64,000 nucleotides of DNA from Fibrobacter sp. UBA4297 (GTDB lineage: Bacteria > Fibrobacterota > Fibrobacteria > Fibrobacterales > Fibrobacteraceae). Shown here in pieces: positions 42,136 through 49,734 of the stretch. A program made the translations under genes and the position numbers. Every line of letters begins with the position of its first letter. The first letter of the stretch is position 1. Where the stretch lies: the NCBI RefSeq assembly GCF_002394865.1, contig NZ_DGUZ01000007.1, positions 27,586 through 91,585 of the forward strand, in the 5' to 3' direction. Below the pieces are notes generated by a model that did no database searches, was not told the origin of the DNA, and worked only from the letters and a program-made list of their open reading frames with translations.

Positions 42136-43248
42136 ATGAGAAAATTCGTAAGAGCTATGTGTCATCCTGGAGCGCAAAGCGCGATAGGATCCATTATGGT
42201 CCTTTTGCTTACCATAGCCCTTGCCGCTTGTGGCGGCGACAGCGGTACTTCCGCGCCCTCCGATGAAGACTCTTCGTCATCCTGGAGCGACGCGATAGGA
42301 TCCAGTAGCAGTTCTTCTGTGGTTTCTATCGGCTCTTCGAGCCTCCAGAATGACAAACAGAAAAGTTCTTCTTCTGTCAAGAAGGAATCATCTTCTTCTG
42401 TAAAAACAGTCTCCTCTTCTTCCTCTGTCATTCCCGCCTCTAGCGGGAATCTCCCTTCATCTTCCAGTAAAAAAGATGGCGGATCATCGTCTGCTATGAC
42501 GAGTTCTTCATCTTCGAATAAAAAGGTTGAGTCGTCCAGCAGCGAGTATGTTCCGTTTGACCATTCGCATGCACTTGCTGCGGATTGGCGTATTGGTGAA
42601 AATCGTTATAAGACTTTTGTTGATCCTCGTAATGGGCGTAGCTATTATTATATCACAATTACTGGCAGAGACACCAATCTTACGACAACAACGATAACTG
42701 TCATGGCTGAAAATTTGAATGTTGGTAAGATGGTTCTTGGCGAAGATGACCAGAATGATGATGGCGCGATAGAACGCTATTGTTATAATAATGATACAAC
42801 GTATTGTGATGAATTCGGTGGCCTTTATCAGTGGGCTGAAATGATGCAACTGCCTAGTCGATGCAATACAGAAAGTTGTTCTGAATTGATATTGCCGAAC
42901 CATCAGGGCATTTGTCCGGATGGTTGGCGCTTGTTTACGTATAATGATTATAGAATCGTAAGGTTTTCAGAAGGTAATGAAGAACATGGTGTTGCAGGAC
43001 TGCGTTCTGGATACCGCTTTAACGGCTACAATACTACAGGTTTCTCCCTTGTTGGTGCGGGGTATAGGTCTGAAGAAAAAAAATTTGAAAATTTGAATGA
43101 ATATGCATTTTGGTTTTTCCCGACAGAGAAGGCGAGCGAAAAAGCGTATGTGGGGCTTATTTCGATTACCAACGATGATGGTATTTCTGAGAGTGATTGG
43201 AGTATAAAACAAGAAGGTCTCTCTGTTCGTTGTGTAAAGCTCGAATAA
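42136..43248 (+). CDS. FISUMP-domain lipoprotein with poly-Ser linker (copy 2)
   Basis: 370-residue paralogue of 203-1426. AAAGGAG (42123-42129) fixes the start at 42136. Lipobox ALAAC, then a shorter Ser linker (about residues 45-135), then the FISUMP domain ending SVRCVK. From EYVPFDHSHALAADWR onward it is almost identical to copy 1. The most similar DNA (about 42931-43230 against 1111-1410) is nearly perfect while the segment before it differs at many synonymous sites, as after gene conversion. The signal peptide itself contains a dispersed repeat (translated CHPGAQSAIGSI), and the linker contains a second copy (SWSDAIGSS) and a different palindromic element (VIPASSGNLPSS). Confidence 0.85.
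   Translation: MRKFVRAMCHPGAQSAIGSIMVLLLTIALAACGGDSGTSAPSDEDSSSSWSDAIGSSSSSSVVSIGSSSLQNDKQKSSSSVKKESSSSVKTVSSSSSVIPASSGNLPSSSSKKDGGSSSAMTSSSSSNKKVESSSSEYVPFDHSHALAADWRIGENRYKTFVDPRNGRSYYYITITGRDTNLTTTTITVMAENLNVGKMVLGEDDQNDDGAIERYCYNNDTTYCDEFGGLYQWAEMMQLPSRCNTESCSELILPNHQGICPDGWRLFTYNDYRIVRFSEGNEEHGVAGLRSGYRFNGYNTTGFSLVGAGYRSEEKKFENLNEYAFWFFPTEKASEKAYVGLISITNDDGISESDWSIKQEGLSVRCVKLE
42161..42193. repeat. Dispersed repeat translated in a signal peptide
   Basis: GTCATCCTGGAGCGC...GATAGGATCCA, as at 33704, read in frame as part of the leader peptide of the FISUMP lipoprotein. Confidence 0.7.
42276..42304. repeat. Dispersed repeat translated in the Ser linker
   Basis: A second GTCATCCTGGAGCGA...GATAGGATCCA copy, 115 bp after the first, read as SSWSDAIGSS. 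Its TCATCC and GGATCC ends fit naturally into Ser codons. Confidence 0.7.
42427..42455. repeat. Palindromic repeat translated in the Ser linker (copy 2)
   Basis: GTCATTCCCGC-CTCTA-GCGGGAATCTCCC, read as VIPASSGNLP. It is the better-preserved counterpart of 425-453 in copy 1. Confidence 0.6.
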
Positions 43249-43265
43249 TTTCCTTATAAAATATT

Positions 43266-43286
43266 AAGGCGGATTACATCCGCCTT
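43266..43286 (+). terminator. Hairpin after FISUMP copy 2
   Basis: Identical to 1445-1465: AAGGCGGA-TTACA-TCCGCCTT. Confidence 0.6.
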
Positions 43287-43295
43287 CCTTGCGTT

Positions 43296-43316
43296 ATTCC
43301 GACATGGTGTCGGAAT
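43296..43316 (+). terminator. Second hairpin after FISUMP copy 2
   Basis: Identical to 1475-1495. Together with the coding part this shows that roughly 70 bp of 3' flank is shared by the two paralogues. Confidence 0.5.
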
Positions 43317-43459
43317 TTCCTCAAAAGTTTCAAGAAACCCCTTCGCCTCAGCTATGTGAAAGTAAACTTTCCCGCAGCACTCGGCTTGCAGGGTTTTTAA
43401 TTAAAAATCGGTGTGCTGAATTTGGTCTCTTTTTCCATACATTTGCTATATTTTCGTGC

Positions 43460-44329
43460 GTGAAAAAAACTGGCTTAGGTTTTATTTTTGCAATTCTTTC
43501 TGCGATTTGCTACGGCACGAACCCGCTGGGCGCCTTGCATTTGTACGCCCAGAATTACTCGCCGGAGACGGTCCTCTTTTACCGTTTTTTCACGGCGGCG
43601 ATTCTCCTTTTGACTGTGATTCTCGCGAAGGGCTCGCATTTTAAAATCTCGTTCCGCGAGTTCCTTGCGCTTGTCGCGTTCGGATTCCTCTTTGCGGTGA
43701 GTTCGCTTACGTATTACGCCTCGTTCAAGTATATGGATGCGGGGCTTGCCTCAACGCTCCTCTTCTTGTATCCGCTTGAAGTCGCGGTCATCATGTCGCT
43801 ATTTTTCAAAGAAAAAATGAAAAAGAGCGTGATAGCGTCTATCGCAGTTTCGATGGTGGGCGTCTCGCTTTTGTACAATGGCGATAGAGGCTTTTCTGTA
43901 AGTTCCATCGGCTGGCTGTTGGTCTTTATTTCGTCTTTTACTTACGCCATTTACATCGTCATGGCGAATCGCGTGAACCTCCAGATGGGGGCTGTGAAGA
44001 TGACGTTTTACGCCATTTGCTTCTGCCTCGTGTTTTTGCTGCTTTATTCAGTGACACTTGGCGCTGGTTTCCCGCCGCTCTTTACGCAGGCCAGTTCGTG
44101 GGGTTGGGGCTTTATGCTGGGCCTTGTGCCGACGGTGCTTTCGCTTATTTTTATGGTCAAGGCTGTGAAAATCATCGGCTCCACGCCCACGGCAATTCTC
44201 GGTGCTTTGGAACCCGTGACCGCTGTAGCGATTGGCGTAACCGTTTTCGGTGAAACGCTCACCACCCGCCTCATCGCAGGCATCGCCTTGATTCTCGGCT
44301 CTGTAGTGCTTGTGGCCGTGAAAAAGTAG
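43460..44329 (+). CDS. EamA/DMT-family transporter
   Basis: 289 residues from GTG 43460; the frame is open further upstream but VKKTGLGFIFAILSAICYG is the natural first helix of the family. About ten membrane helices in two EamA repeats (first: AICYGTNPLGALHLYAQNYSPETVLFYRF; second: SSFTYAIYIVMANRV). The C-terminus GALEPVTAVAIGVTVFGETLTTRLIAGIALILGSV is typical. Members export or import small metabolites; the substrate cannot be told from sequence. TATATT (43447-43452) ends 7 nt before the GTG, with no Shine-Dalgarno sequence. Confidence 0.88.
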   Translation: MKKTGLGFIFAILSAICYGTNPLGALHLYAQNYSPETVLFYRFFTAAILLLTVILAKGSHFKISFREFLALVAFGFLFAVSSLTYYASFKYMDAGLASTLLFLYPLEVAVIMSLFFKEKMKKSVIASIAVSMVGVSLLYNGDRGFSVSSIGWLLVFISSFTYAIYIVMANRVNLQMGAVKMTFYAICFCLVFLLLYSVTLGAGFPPLFTQASSWGWGFMLGLVPTVLSLIFMVKAVKIIGSTPTAILGALEPVTAVAIGVTVFGETLTTRLIAGIALILGSVVLVAVKK

Positions 44330-44365
44330 AATAGTCGCACCGTAGGTGCCAAACTAAAATCTACT

Positions 44366-44386
44366 GACTATTGACTAGTGACCTAT
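44366..44386. repeat. Heptad array (3 units)
   Basis: TGACTAT, TGACTAG, TGACCTA. The preceding GGTGCCAAACTAAAATCTAC matches the DNA before the array at 45647 (GGCACCAAACTTAAATCTAC), so the two elements are related beyond the heptads. Confidence 0.7.
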
Positions 44387-44509
44387 TACAAACAACTAAG
44401 TTCTATATAATACATTTTACGCTTTTTAGGTCCATTTTTCCGAGCAATTCCTCGTTTTTTCCTCATTTTTCCGGAACTTTTTAACGGTTCCGTTTGTAAA
44501 TTTATTTAC

Positions 44510-45580
44510 ATGAAAAACATGTCCAAAACTCTTTTGCTTTTTCTGATTGTGGCGATGTTTTCGTCGTGCAATAATTCAACGTCTGGTCCGGAATCATTTC
44601 GGGAACCGATAAGTTACACTCCGGATGGCCAATGTACGATTGATATGTTAAAGTACAAAACTCAGGAACAGTTGGACTCGTTGCGTACTTTTTGTGATAC
44701 CATTTTTGTTCATAGTGTCGTGAATGTTTATAAGGACACTGTTTACGATGATACCGTAATTACAGACAATAAAAAGTACACCAGTTTTATTTACTTTGAC
44801 CGTTATACGGAAAAAAAAGATACGCTTGTCAGTCTCACTGCAGAAAAAAGTGGGACTTCAGGCCCATGCGGTAGAGTTCCTGTTTATTGCAATCTTGATT
44901 CCTCTGATACGCAAAAGACGTTTAGCTGTGAAATTTCCAGTATGTGTTATATGTATAATCAGACAGATAATCTTGCAACGAGTTCTGCCGAGGTTGCTGT
45001 CGTTCGTTTAGATCCTGTATTAATAACGAATGAGCCACTATGTTCTCAACCGGGGTTCCGCTGTGTGCGTGATACTGTTTTCCATGATGCTTTCCATACG
45101 ACATATCGAACCATTGCTCTTGACACAACGTTCCTGAATTACGGGGCTAATGCGTGGACTGATTATGTTCCTGCCGTGAATGCTCCCGCGTTCGATACAG
45201 CCGCGTTCCGCAATGCACTAGATACGCTTGATACGCAAAAACCAATCTTTGGAATAGATACTTTGTTCACAGGATATTCTGTTTCGGTTGAGGGTTTGCC
45301 GGACTGGGCTTCGACAAGAAAAAAAGAGACGTGTAAGGCTAAGGATTCTACATCGATTTGTATTATTAAAGTTACGGAAATGTTTCGACCTTACGGGCTC
45401 GCAAATACTTATCCAACGCCTTATTTCCAAAGTTCCTTTTATCTGACAAATTATCTTGAAGCCCCTTTGGAAAAAGACACTTTGATTACTTGGAAATTGA
45501 AATACAGTTATTATAATGGACATTCTTTTAAAGGAAATAGTGGCTCCCTGGAAATAACCACGCTGTTTAAAGGAATTTAG
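44510..45580 (+). CDS. Lipoprotein of unknown function
   Basis: 356 residues. Signal peptide MKNMSKTLLLFLIVAMFSSC with the lipobox Cys at 20. The mature part is Thr/Asp-rich, has about a dozen Cys, and shows repeated DT patterns (NVYKDTVYDDTVITD, HDAFHTTYRTIALDTTF). It is not similar to anything I recognise, and is probably an outer-membrane surface protein. TAAATT (44497-44502) ends 7 nt before the ATG and no Shine-Dalgarno sequence is seen. It is flanked by heptad elements on both sides. Confidence 0.75.
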   Translation: MKNMSKTLLLFLIVAMFSSCNNSTSGPESFREPISYTPDGQCTIDMLKYKTQEQLDSLRTFCDTIFVHSVVNVYKDTVYDDTVITDNKKYTSFIYFDRYTEKKDTLVSLTAEKSGTSGPCGRVPVYCNLDSSDTQKTFSCEISSMCYMYNQTDNLATSSAEVAVVRLDPVLITNEPLCSQPGFRCVRDTVFHDAFHTTYRTIALDTTFLNYGANAWTDYVPAVNAPAFDTAAFRNALDTLDTQKPIFGIDTLFTGYSVSVEGLPDWASTRKKETCKAKDSTSICIIKVTEMFRPYGLANTYPTPYFQSSFYLTNYLEAPLEKDTLITWKLKYSYYNGHSFKGNSGSLEITTLFKGI

Positions 45581-45585
45581 ACTTT

Positions 45586-45613
45586 GGTCATTGGTTAATA
45601 GTCAATGGTTTTA
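45586..45613. repeat. Heptad array, left partner
   Basis: GGTCATT, GGTTAAT, AGTCAAT, GGTTTTA; begins 6 nt after the stop of the lipoprotein and faces the array at 45647. Confidence 0.7.
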
Positions 45614-45646
45614 TAACCGCGCCATTGGCACCAAACTTAAATCTAC

Positions 45647-45674
45647 TGACTAAAGACTAATGACTAATAACTAA
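45647..45674. repeat. Heptad array, right partner
   Basis: TGACTAA, AGACTAA, TGACTAA, TAACTAA: very regular. TATATT follows at 45680 and the next start codon at 45692. Confidence 0.85.
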
Positions 45675-45691
45675 ATTGTTATATTAGCAGC

Positions 45692-45958
45692 ATGCTAAGT
45701 AAGTGTTCAATTTGCAAAAAGGAATTTAATGACAAGGTGGGAATGTCCCCGATGGAAAGCAACCTTGCCATCCGTTATCGCAATAAAATCGGCAATGTTT
45801 GCCCCGATTGTCAGGCTGAAATCCGCAAGACAAAACAGGGGCGGTGGCGGCTTTTCTTCTGGAATGTGAAAGTAGCTCTTTATTGTTTGCGATTCCTAGC
45901 GTTGTTTGCGCTCCCGTTTATTGCACTAGTTGTCATTCTTGCTTTGTACGTATTGTAA
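45692..45958 (+). CDS. Small zinc-ribbon membrane protein
   Basis: 88 residues. N-terminal CSICKKEF and CPDCQAEI (two CxxC pairs) form a likely zinc ribbon. One C-terminal transmembrane helix follows (VALYCLRFLALFALPFIALVVILALYVL). Function unknown. TATATT (45680-45685) ends 6 nt before the ATG. A second, diverged copy of its last 39 codons lies at 49488-49606 just before dxs, showing that the RHS island between them arose by insertion or duplication at this gene. Confidence 0.75.
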   Translation: MLSKCSICKKEFNDKVGMSPMESNLAIRYRNKIGNVCPDCQAEIRKTKQGRWRLFFWNVKVALYCLRFLALFALPFIALVVILALYVL

Positions 45959-46110
45959 CTTGAACTTACTTATAGCTATTATTACCACTCAATAGTTGTT
46001 TATCATTCGAAAAATGTTCTGGAAATATGGGAATGGAGGCTGTTCAGCTATTGCGAAATAAACTAAATATGGATAAGCCTCAATTACAAAAGCAATAGGA
46101 CATTTTCATT

Positions 46111-46530
46111 ATGAAAATATCAATTTATTTGATAAATTTATTTACCAGCAGTTTGATTTTTTTATGGATGAGAAATCAAAAATTTTTTGTTCATTTTCTT
46201 GACATTCCTAATATGTGTGGACAAATTGAACTTCTTTATCTTATAATTGTTAATTTAATACTATTTAGTTTGTTGAACGTACATCCGAGAATCTCGCTTG
46301 GATGTTCTATTTTAACAACTCTGTTGTTCCCATTTACAGGTGGTCAATTTCGTGTTGATGGATGCGGATATTTTTTAGTTATTGAAGATTTACTTCAATA
46401 TAATGTATCAAATGAAACTGCATTCTTTGTTGCTTTTAGATTGGTTCCGGCTATTATCTATAGCATGTATTTGTTACTATTCATTTTTGGTGCTGTTGCT
46501 GTATTTAGGAAAATGAAGGCTAAAGCTTAA
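46111..46530 (+). CDS. Small polytopic membrane protein in the RHS island (orphan immunity candidate)
   Basis: 139 residues, AT-rich, about four hydrophobic helices (ISIYLINLFTSSLIFLW, LLYLIIVNLILFSLLNV, ISLGCSILTTLLFPF, AIIYSMYLLLFIFGAVAVF). AGGA precedes the ATG. No family is recognised. It lies just upstream of the RHS gene together with a small lipoprotein. Its AT-rich composition, small size and position suggest an immunity gene left behind by a displaced toxin tip; this is inference. The 150 nt before it (45959-46110) contain only short broken frames. Confidence 0.6.
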   Translation: MKISIYLINLFTSSLIFLWMRNQKFFVHFLDIPNMCGQIELLYLIIVNLILFSLLNVHPRISLGCSILTTLLFPFTGGQFRVDGCGYFLVIEDLLQYNVSNETAFFVAFRLVPAIIYSMYLLLFIFGAVAVFRKMKAKA

Positions 46531-46606
46531 TCCACAGCTAGGTTTAATACGATTCGTTGGTGTAATTTGCCTATTGATGTTGTGTCAAACATCTAAAATA
46601 ATTGCC

Positions 46607-46972
46607 ATGAGAATATTTATATTCATTTTATTTCTTCTTGTGTTGCTAGGATGCTCAAAAAGTGATGACTATATTGGCACATATGTGCGTAAGCATAAGT
46701 ATGGTATTGAATCTGTTACTCTATATCCTGATCACTCGTTTCTTCAAATTTATACTGATAAGGATCGGTTAGATTCAAATGTGGGAAAATGGTACATTAA
46801 ATCAAATTTTTTAGTTCTTGATGGTCGAATAATGTACGAAGCTCCAATTCAGATTGAAAACGCAAATTATATATTTGGTGTTGGAAAAAGGAGAACATCT
46901 TATTTAGAGGTATCAAATAAGTGTATTATTGTTGAAATTGATTTTCCTGAATTTAATCTATGCAAAAAATAA
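46607..46972 (+). CDS. Small lipoprotein in the RHS island (orphan immunity candidate)
   Basis: 121 residues from ATG 46607; an upstream in-frame ATG at 46574 is less likely. Signal peptide MRIFIFILFLLVLLGC with lipobox LLGC. The mature part is a small beta domain (SVTLYPDHSFLQIY, NVGKWYIKSNFLVLDG) of the META/lipocalin-like kind, function unknown. AT-rich. TAAAAT (46594-46599) ends 7 nt before the ATG. It ends 15 nt before the RHS start. Confidence 0.65.
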   Translation: MRIFIFILFLLVLLGCSKSDDYIGTYVRKHKYGIESVTLYPDHSFLQIYTDKDRLDSNVGKWYIKSNFLVLDGRIMYEAPIQIENANYIFGVGKRRTSYLEVSNKCIIVEIDFPEFNLCKK

Positions 46973-46987
46973 TCCTATATTAACCTT

Positions 46988-47262
46988 ATGCCCAGCGTTT
47001 CGTTGCAGAGAAAAATCCCTAAATTTCAGGAGAAATCTTCTGATTTAGAAACGCAGTTGCATGAGTTGGGATTTCTCTGCGAGAATCCGCATGATGTCGG
47101 GAGTGCCTCCGCGAGCTTCTCCTACAACGCCCACGGCAGCATGGCCTCCATGCCGCACCTCTCCGCGATGGACTGGGACTTTGCCGAAAAACTTTGCCAC
47201 ATCACGCGCGGCACGACGGATGCCTACTACAACTACGACGGCAACGGCATCCGCACAAGGAA
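46988..47262 (+). repeat. Direct repeat of RHS 5' segment (copy 1)
   Basis: About 270 bp, roughly 90% or more identical by eye to 49216-49487. Together the copies flank the toxin tip and its putative immunity gene. Confidence 0.85.
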
Positions 47263-48688
47263 GGTGGTCGAGAAGAGCGGCGTCGTGGAGACGAGGCTGT
47301 ATCTTGGCGGCTTTGAGATCTGGCGCAAGACCGTGAACGGGACGCTCGAGACCGAGCGCGAGACACTGCACGTCATGGACGACAAAAGACGCGTCGCGCT
47401 GGTGGAGACGCTTACGGTGGAAAACGGGAACCGTGTCGCGGCCCCTTTGCCCGTGCAACGCTTCCAACTCGACAACCATCTCGGCTCCGCATCGCTGGAG
47501 TTGGACGAATCTGCGAACATCATCAGCTACGAGGAATACTACCCCTACGGCGACACAAGCTACCGGGCGGGCAGGAATGCGAACGAAGTGAGCCGGAAGC
47601 GCTACCGCTACACCGGCAAGGAGAAGGACGAGGAAAGCGGCCTCTACTACCACGGGGCCCGCTATTACGCCTGCTGGCTGGGGCGCTGGACCGCCGCCGA
47701 CTCCATAGGCATCGGCGACGGGTTGAACGTGTACATGTACGTGCACGGAAACCCCGTTGGCATGCTGGATAAAGATGGGAAAAGAAGTGGACCTAGTCCT
47801 GATCATGATGTCATAGGACAACTCTTAGGTGGCCCTCTTGATCCGAGATGCACATTTAATTGCGGACGAAGTATATATGGAGAGTCTCTTGTTGATGAAT
47901 CGGATTCTCCAAAACAACAAGTTCAAAAAAAGGTTAAATCTGAAAAGCCAAAAAATCAGGAGACTCCTGAAGCAAAATCAATAAGTGAAATAAAAAAAGA
48001 GATTTCTTCACTTTATTCTGTTGATATGTTACCCACATCTTCTACAGATATGCCCTCTGCAACAGATAATGTCGGAAACTCTGATGAAAATACCAGTGAG
48101 TCTGGCCTTGACGTAGCCGCAATTTGGAGATCTTCTGTTTATGAAGTGGCTGGAAAGTCGGTTAGTATAACTAAAAAATCTGTTAAGAATGCATTAGCAA
48201 ACGCAGAAAAAATGGATTTGGATAATATTGACTTAAATAAGAAAAAAATAAAAGAAGCGAATAGAACAGCTTCTACGGTAGAAAACAGTGCAAAGAATGG
48301 CTTTAAATCTGCTGAAGAAAAAGTGTCAACAATAAAGCAGGCTCGGCTTGATCAAAGTATTAGTACGAAAAACTATAATATGGAGATAAAAAAAGCGGAG
48401 GAATCATTAGCTCGTAATGCGTCAATAATGAAACGATTTACCAAGATTGCTCGAATTGCAAGTGGGGCTGTTCCCGTTGCATCGGCTGTAATTGATTTGA
48501 CGGTCAACAGGGTAACTCAAAATAATCCATGGGGTAGAGACCTCTTAACAGTTGGGGCCGGAACTGTGGCTGCATTAGTAGCGAGTAATGTGGTATCAGG
48601 CTTGCTTTTGTCTTTTATTTTGGCTGTTGTTGTTGGTTATAAGGTATCAGATTTTGTTGGGAATAAATATGATGAATACTTTAGATGA
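46988..48688 (+). CDS. Short RHS protein with polymorphic toxin tip
   Basis: 566 residues. Residues about 30-259 are GC-rich RHS core (YNYDGNGIRTRKV, NHLGSASLELD, EEYYPYGDT, RYRYTGKEKDEESGLYYHGARYY, LGRWTAADSIG, NVYMYVHGNPVG). The frame then switches to AT-rich sequence, residues 260-566: a low-complexity region, a coiled coil and two C-terminal hydrophobic stretches (ASGAVPVASAVI and VAALVASNVVSGLLLSFILAVVV). That is the usual core/tip junction of contact-dependent toxins. The core is very short: an intact RHS is well over 1,000 residues, so this may be a truncated, orphan or recombination-donor cassette. The tip suggests membrane insertion, not a nuclease. TATATT (46976-46981) ends 6 nt before the ATG. 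The 3' end overlaps the next gene by 20 nt. Confidence 0.85.
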   Translation: MPSVSLQRKIPKFQEKSSDLETQLHELGFLCENPHDVGSASASFSYNAHGSMASMPHLSAMDWDFAEKLCHITRGTTDAYYNYDGNGIRTRKVVEKSGVVETRLYLGGFEIWRKTVNGTLETERETLHVMDDKRRVALVETLTVENGNRVAAPLPVQRFQLDNHLGSASLELDESANIISYEEYYPYGDTSYRAGRNANEVSRKRYRYTGKEKDEESGLYYHGARYYACWLGRWTAADSIGIGDGLNVYMYVHGNPVGMLDKDGKRSGPSPDHDVIGQLLGGPLDPRCTFNCGRSIYGESLVDESDSPKQQVQKKVKSEKPKNQETPEAKSISEIKKEISSLYSVDMLPTSSTDMPSATDNVGNSDENTSESGLDVAAIWRSSVYEVAGKSVSITKKSVKNALANAEKMDLDNIDLNKKKIKEANRTASTVENSAKNGFKSAEEKVSTIKQARLDQSISTKNYNMEIKKAEESLARNASIMKRFTKIARIASGAVPVASAVIDLTVNRVTQNNPWGRDLLTVGAGTVAALVASNVVSGLLLSFILAVVVGYKVSDFVGNKYDEYFR

Positions 48689-49103
48689 AGCATGTGTTTT
48701 TGATAATAATGTAGTAGTAAGATTGCGTATTTCGTGGAAAATTTTTTTTGGAATTTTGGGTGTAATATGTATATATGACCTTTTTTTTAAAGAAAATTTT
48801 GGGAAGAATATGCAACCTGATTATGATCTTTATTTTCTAACAATTTTTTTCATTTTTTCTCAATTTTTTTGCTTTTTCTTTACGGAAGAGGGCTTTCACA
48901 GAGGTTTAAAATTTGGACATCGGATAATCTATTCCCAAAAGCATTTTTTTGAGCCATGGTGCTATGAAAAAATTCAAATCGATGGTGTGATTCCTTTTTA
49001 TCGCATGTATGTTTATAAAAAAATCCTTTGGGACTACCATTTTTGTGTATGCAAACTTTTTAAATCTTATAATATTTATAGACGAAAACGTTTCATGCGA
49101 TAA
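48669..49103 (+). CDS. Putative immunity protein for the RHS tip
   Basis: 144 residues, start ATG at 48669 (a second ATG follows directly). It overlaps the RHS 3' end by 20 nt, the classic toxin/immunity arrangement. AT-rich. Two hydrophobic helices (ISWKIFFGILGVICIYDLFF and YDLYFLTIFFIFSQFFCFFF) and a basic C-terminus indicate an inner-membrane protein, which fits protection against a membrane-acting tip. No family is recognised. The assignment is from position. Confidence 0.65.
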   Translation: MMNTLDEACVFDNNVVVRLRISWKIFFGILGVICIYDLFFKENFGKNMQPDYDLYFLTIFFIFSQFFCFFFTEEGFHRGLKFGHRIIYSQKHFFEPWCYEKIQIDGVIPFYRMYVYKKILWDYHFCVCKLFKSYNIYRRKRFMR

Positions 49104-49104
49104 A

Positions 49105-49206
49105 ATGAACCCAGATGCAAGAGAAAATTTTAGACGACTTGCAGACAAATACCGCAAGTTAAAAAAGAATCATAAAATATTATATTGGATATTAAATAAC
49201 GTTTGA
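49105..49206 (+). CDS. 33-codon open frame after the immunity gene
   Basis: MNPDARENFRRLADKYRKLK... 33 codons ending at the TGA of 49206, two bases after the immunity stop and just before the second RHS stub. Basic and helical. It may be a real small protein or the remains of another tip. Weak support. Confidence 0.3.
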   Translation: MNPDARENFRRLADKYRKLKKNHKILYWILNNV

Positions 49207-49215
49207 TTTTTGAAA

Positions 49216-49487
49216 ATGCCCAGCGTTTCTTTACGGACTAATTCCCACAAATTTCAGGAGGAATCTTCTGATTTAGAAACGCAGTTGCTTGAGTTGGGAT
49301 TTCTCTGCGAGAATCCGGATGATGTCGGGAGTATCTCCGCGAGCTTCTCATACAACGCCCACGGCAGCATGGCCTCCATGCCGCACCTCTCCGCGATGGA
49401 CTGGGACTTTGCCGAAAAACTGTGTCACATCACGCGCGGCACGACGGAGGCGTACTACAACTACGACGGCAACGGGATACGCACTAG
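49216..49487 (+). pseudogene. Truncated RHS stub (copy 2 of the RHS 5' segment)
   Basis: Begins MPSVSLRTNSHKFQEESSDLETQ, parallel to the intact copy at 46988, and follows it to YNYDGNGIRTR. It then breaks into the duplicated tail of the zinc-ribbon gene in another frame at a shared GGGCGGTGGCG. It has no tip. It may serve as homology for cassette exchange. Confidence 0.8.
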
Positions 49488-49606
49488 GGCGGTGGCGCCT
49501 CTTCTTCTGGAATGTAAAAGTTGCGCTCTATTGCTTGCGATTCCTAGCGTTGTTTGCGCTCCCGTTTATTGCACTCGTTGTTGTTCTTGCGCTTTACGTG
49601 CTGTAG
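49488..49606 (+). pseudogene. Duplicated 3' end of the zinc-ribbon gene
   Basis: Encodes GRWRLFFWNVKVALYCLRFL... to ALYVL and a stop, matching residues 50-88 of the protein at 45692, with mostly synonymous differences. There is no start codon or zinc ribbon. It marks the right-hand boundary of the RHS insertion. Confidence 0.85.
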
Positions 49607-49629
49607 CTTCTTTATACTTATTTAACAAA

Positions 49630-49666
49630 ATCCCGCGGAAATCTCAATTTTTGCGGGCGTTTTTTG
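49630..49666 (+). terminator. Possible terminator before dxs
   Basis: CCCGC (49632-49636) and GCGGG (49653-49657) flanked by A- and T-runs; the T-run CGTTTTTTG follows. The stem is short with a large loop. Confidence 0.45.
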
Positions 49667-49734
49667 TATATATTATTTTAAAAGTTTTTCTACCGCAATG
49701 TATTATCCCCGCTTGACGGGCATCATGAGGTCCC

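Noticed and set aside
28132..45674. Short tandem repeats as possible CRISPR arrays
   Set aside because: The units are 7 bp with no spacers and no cas genes are visible.
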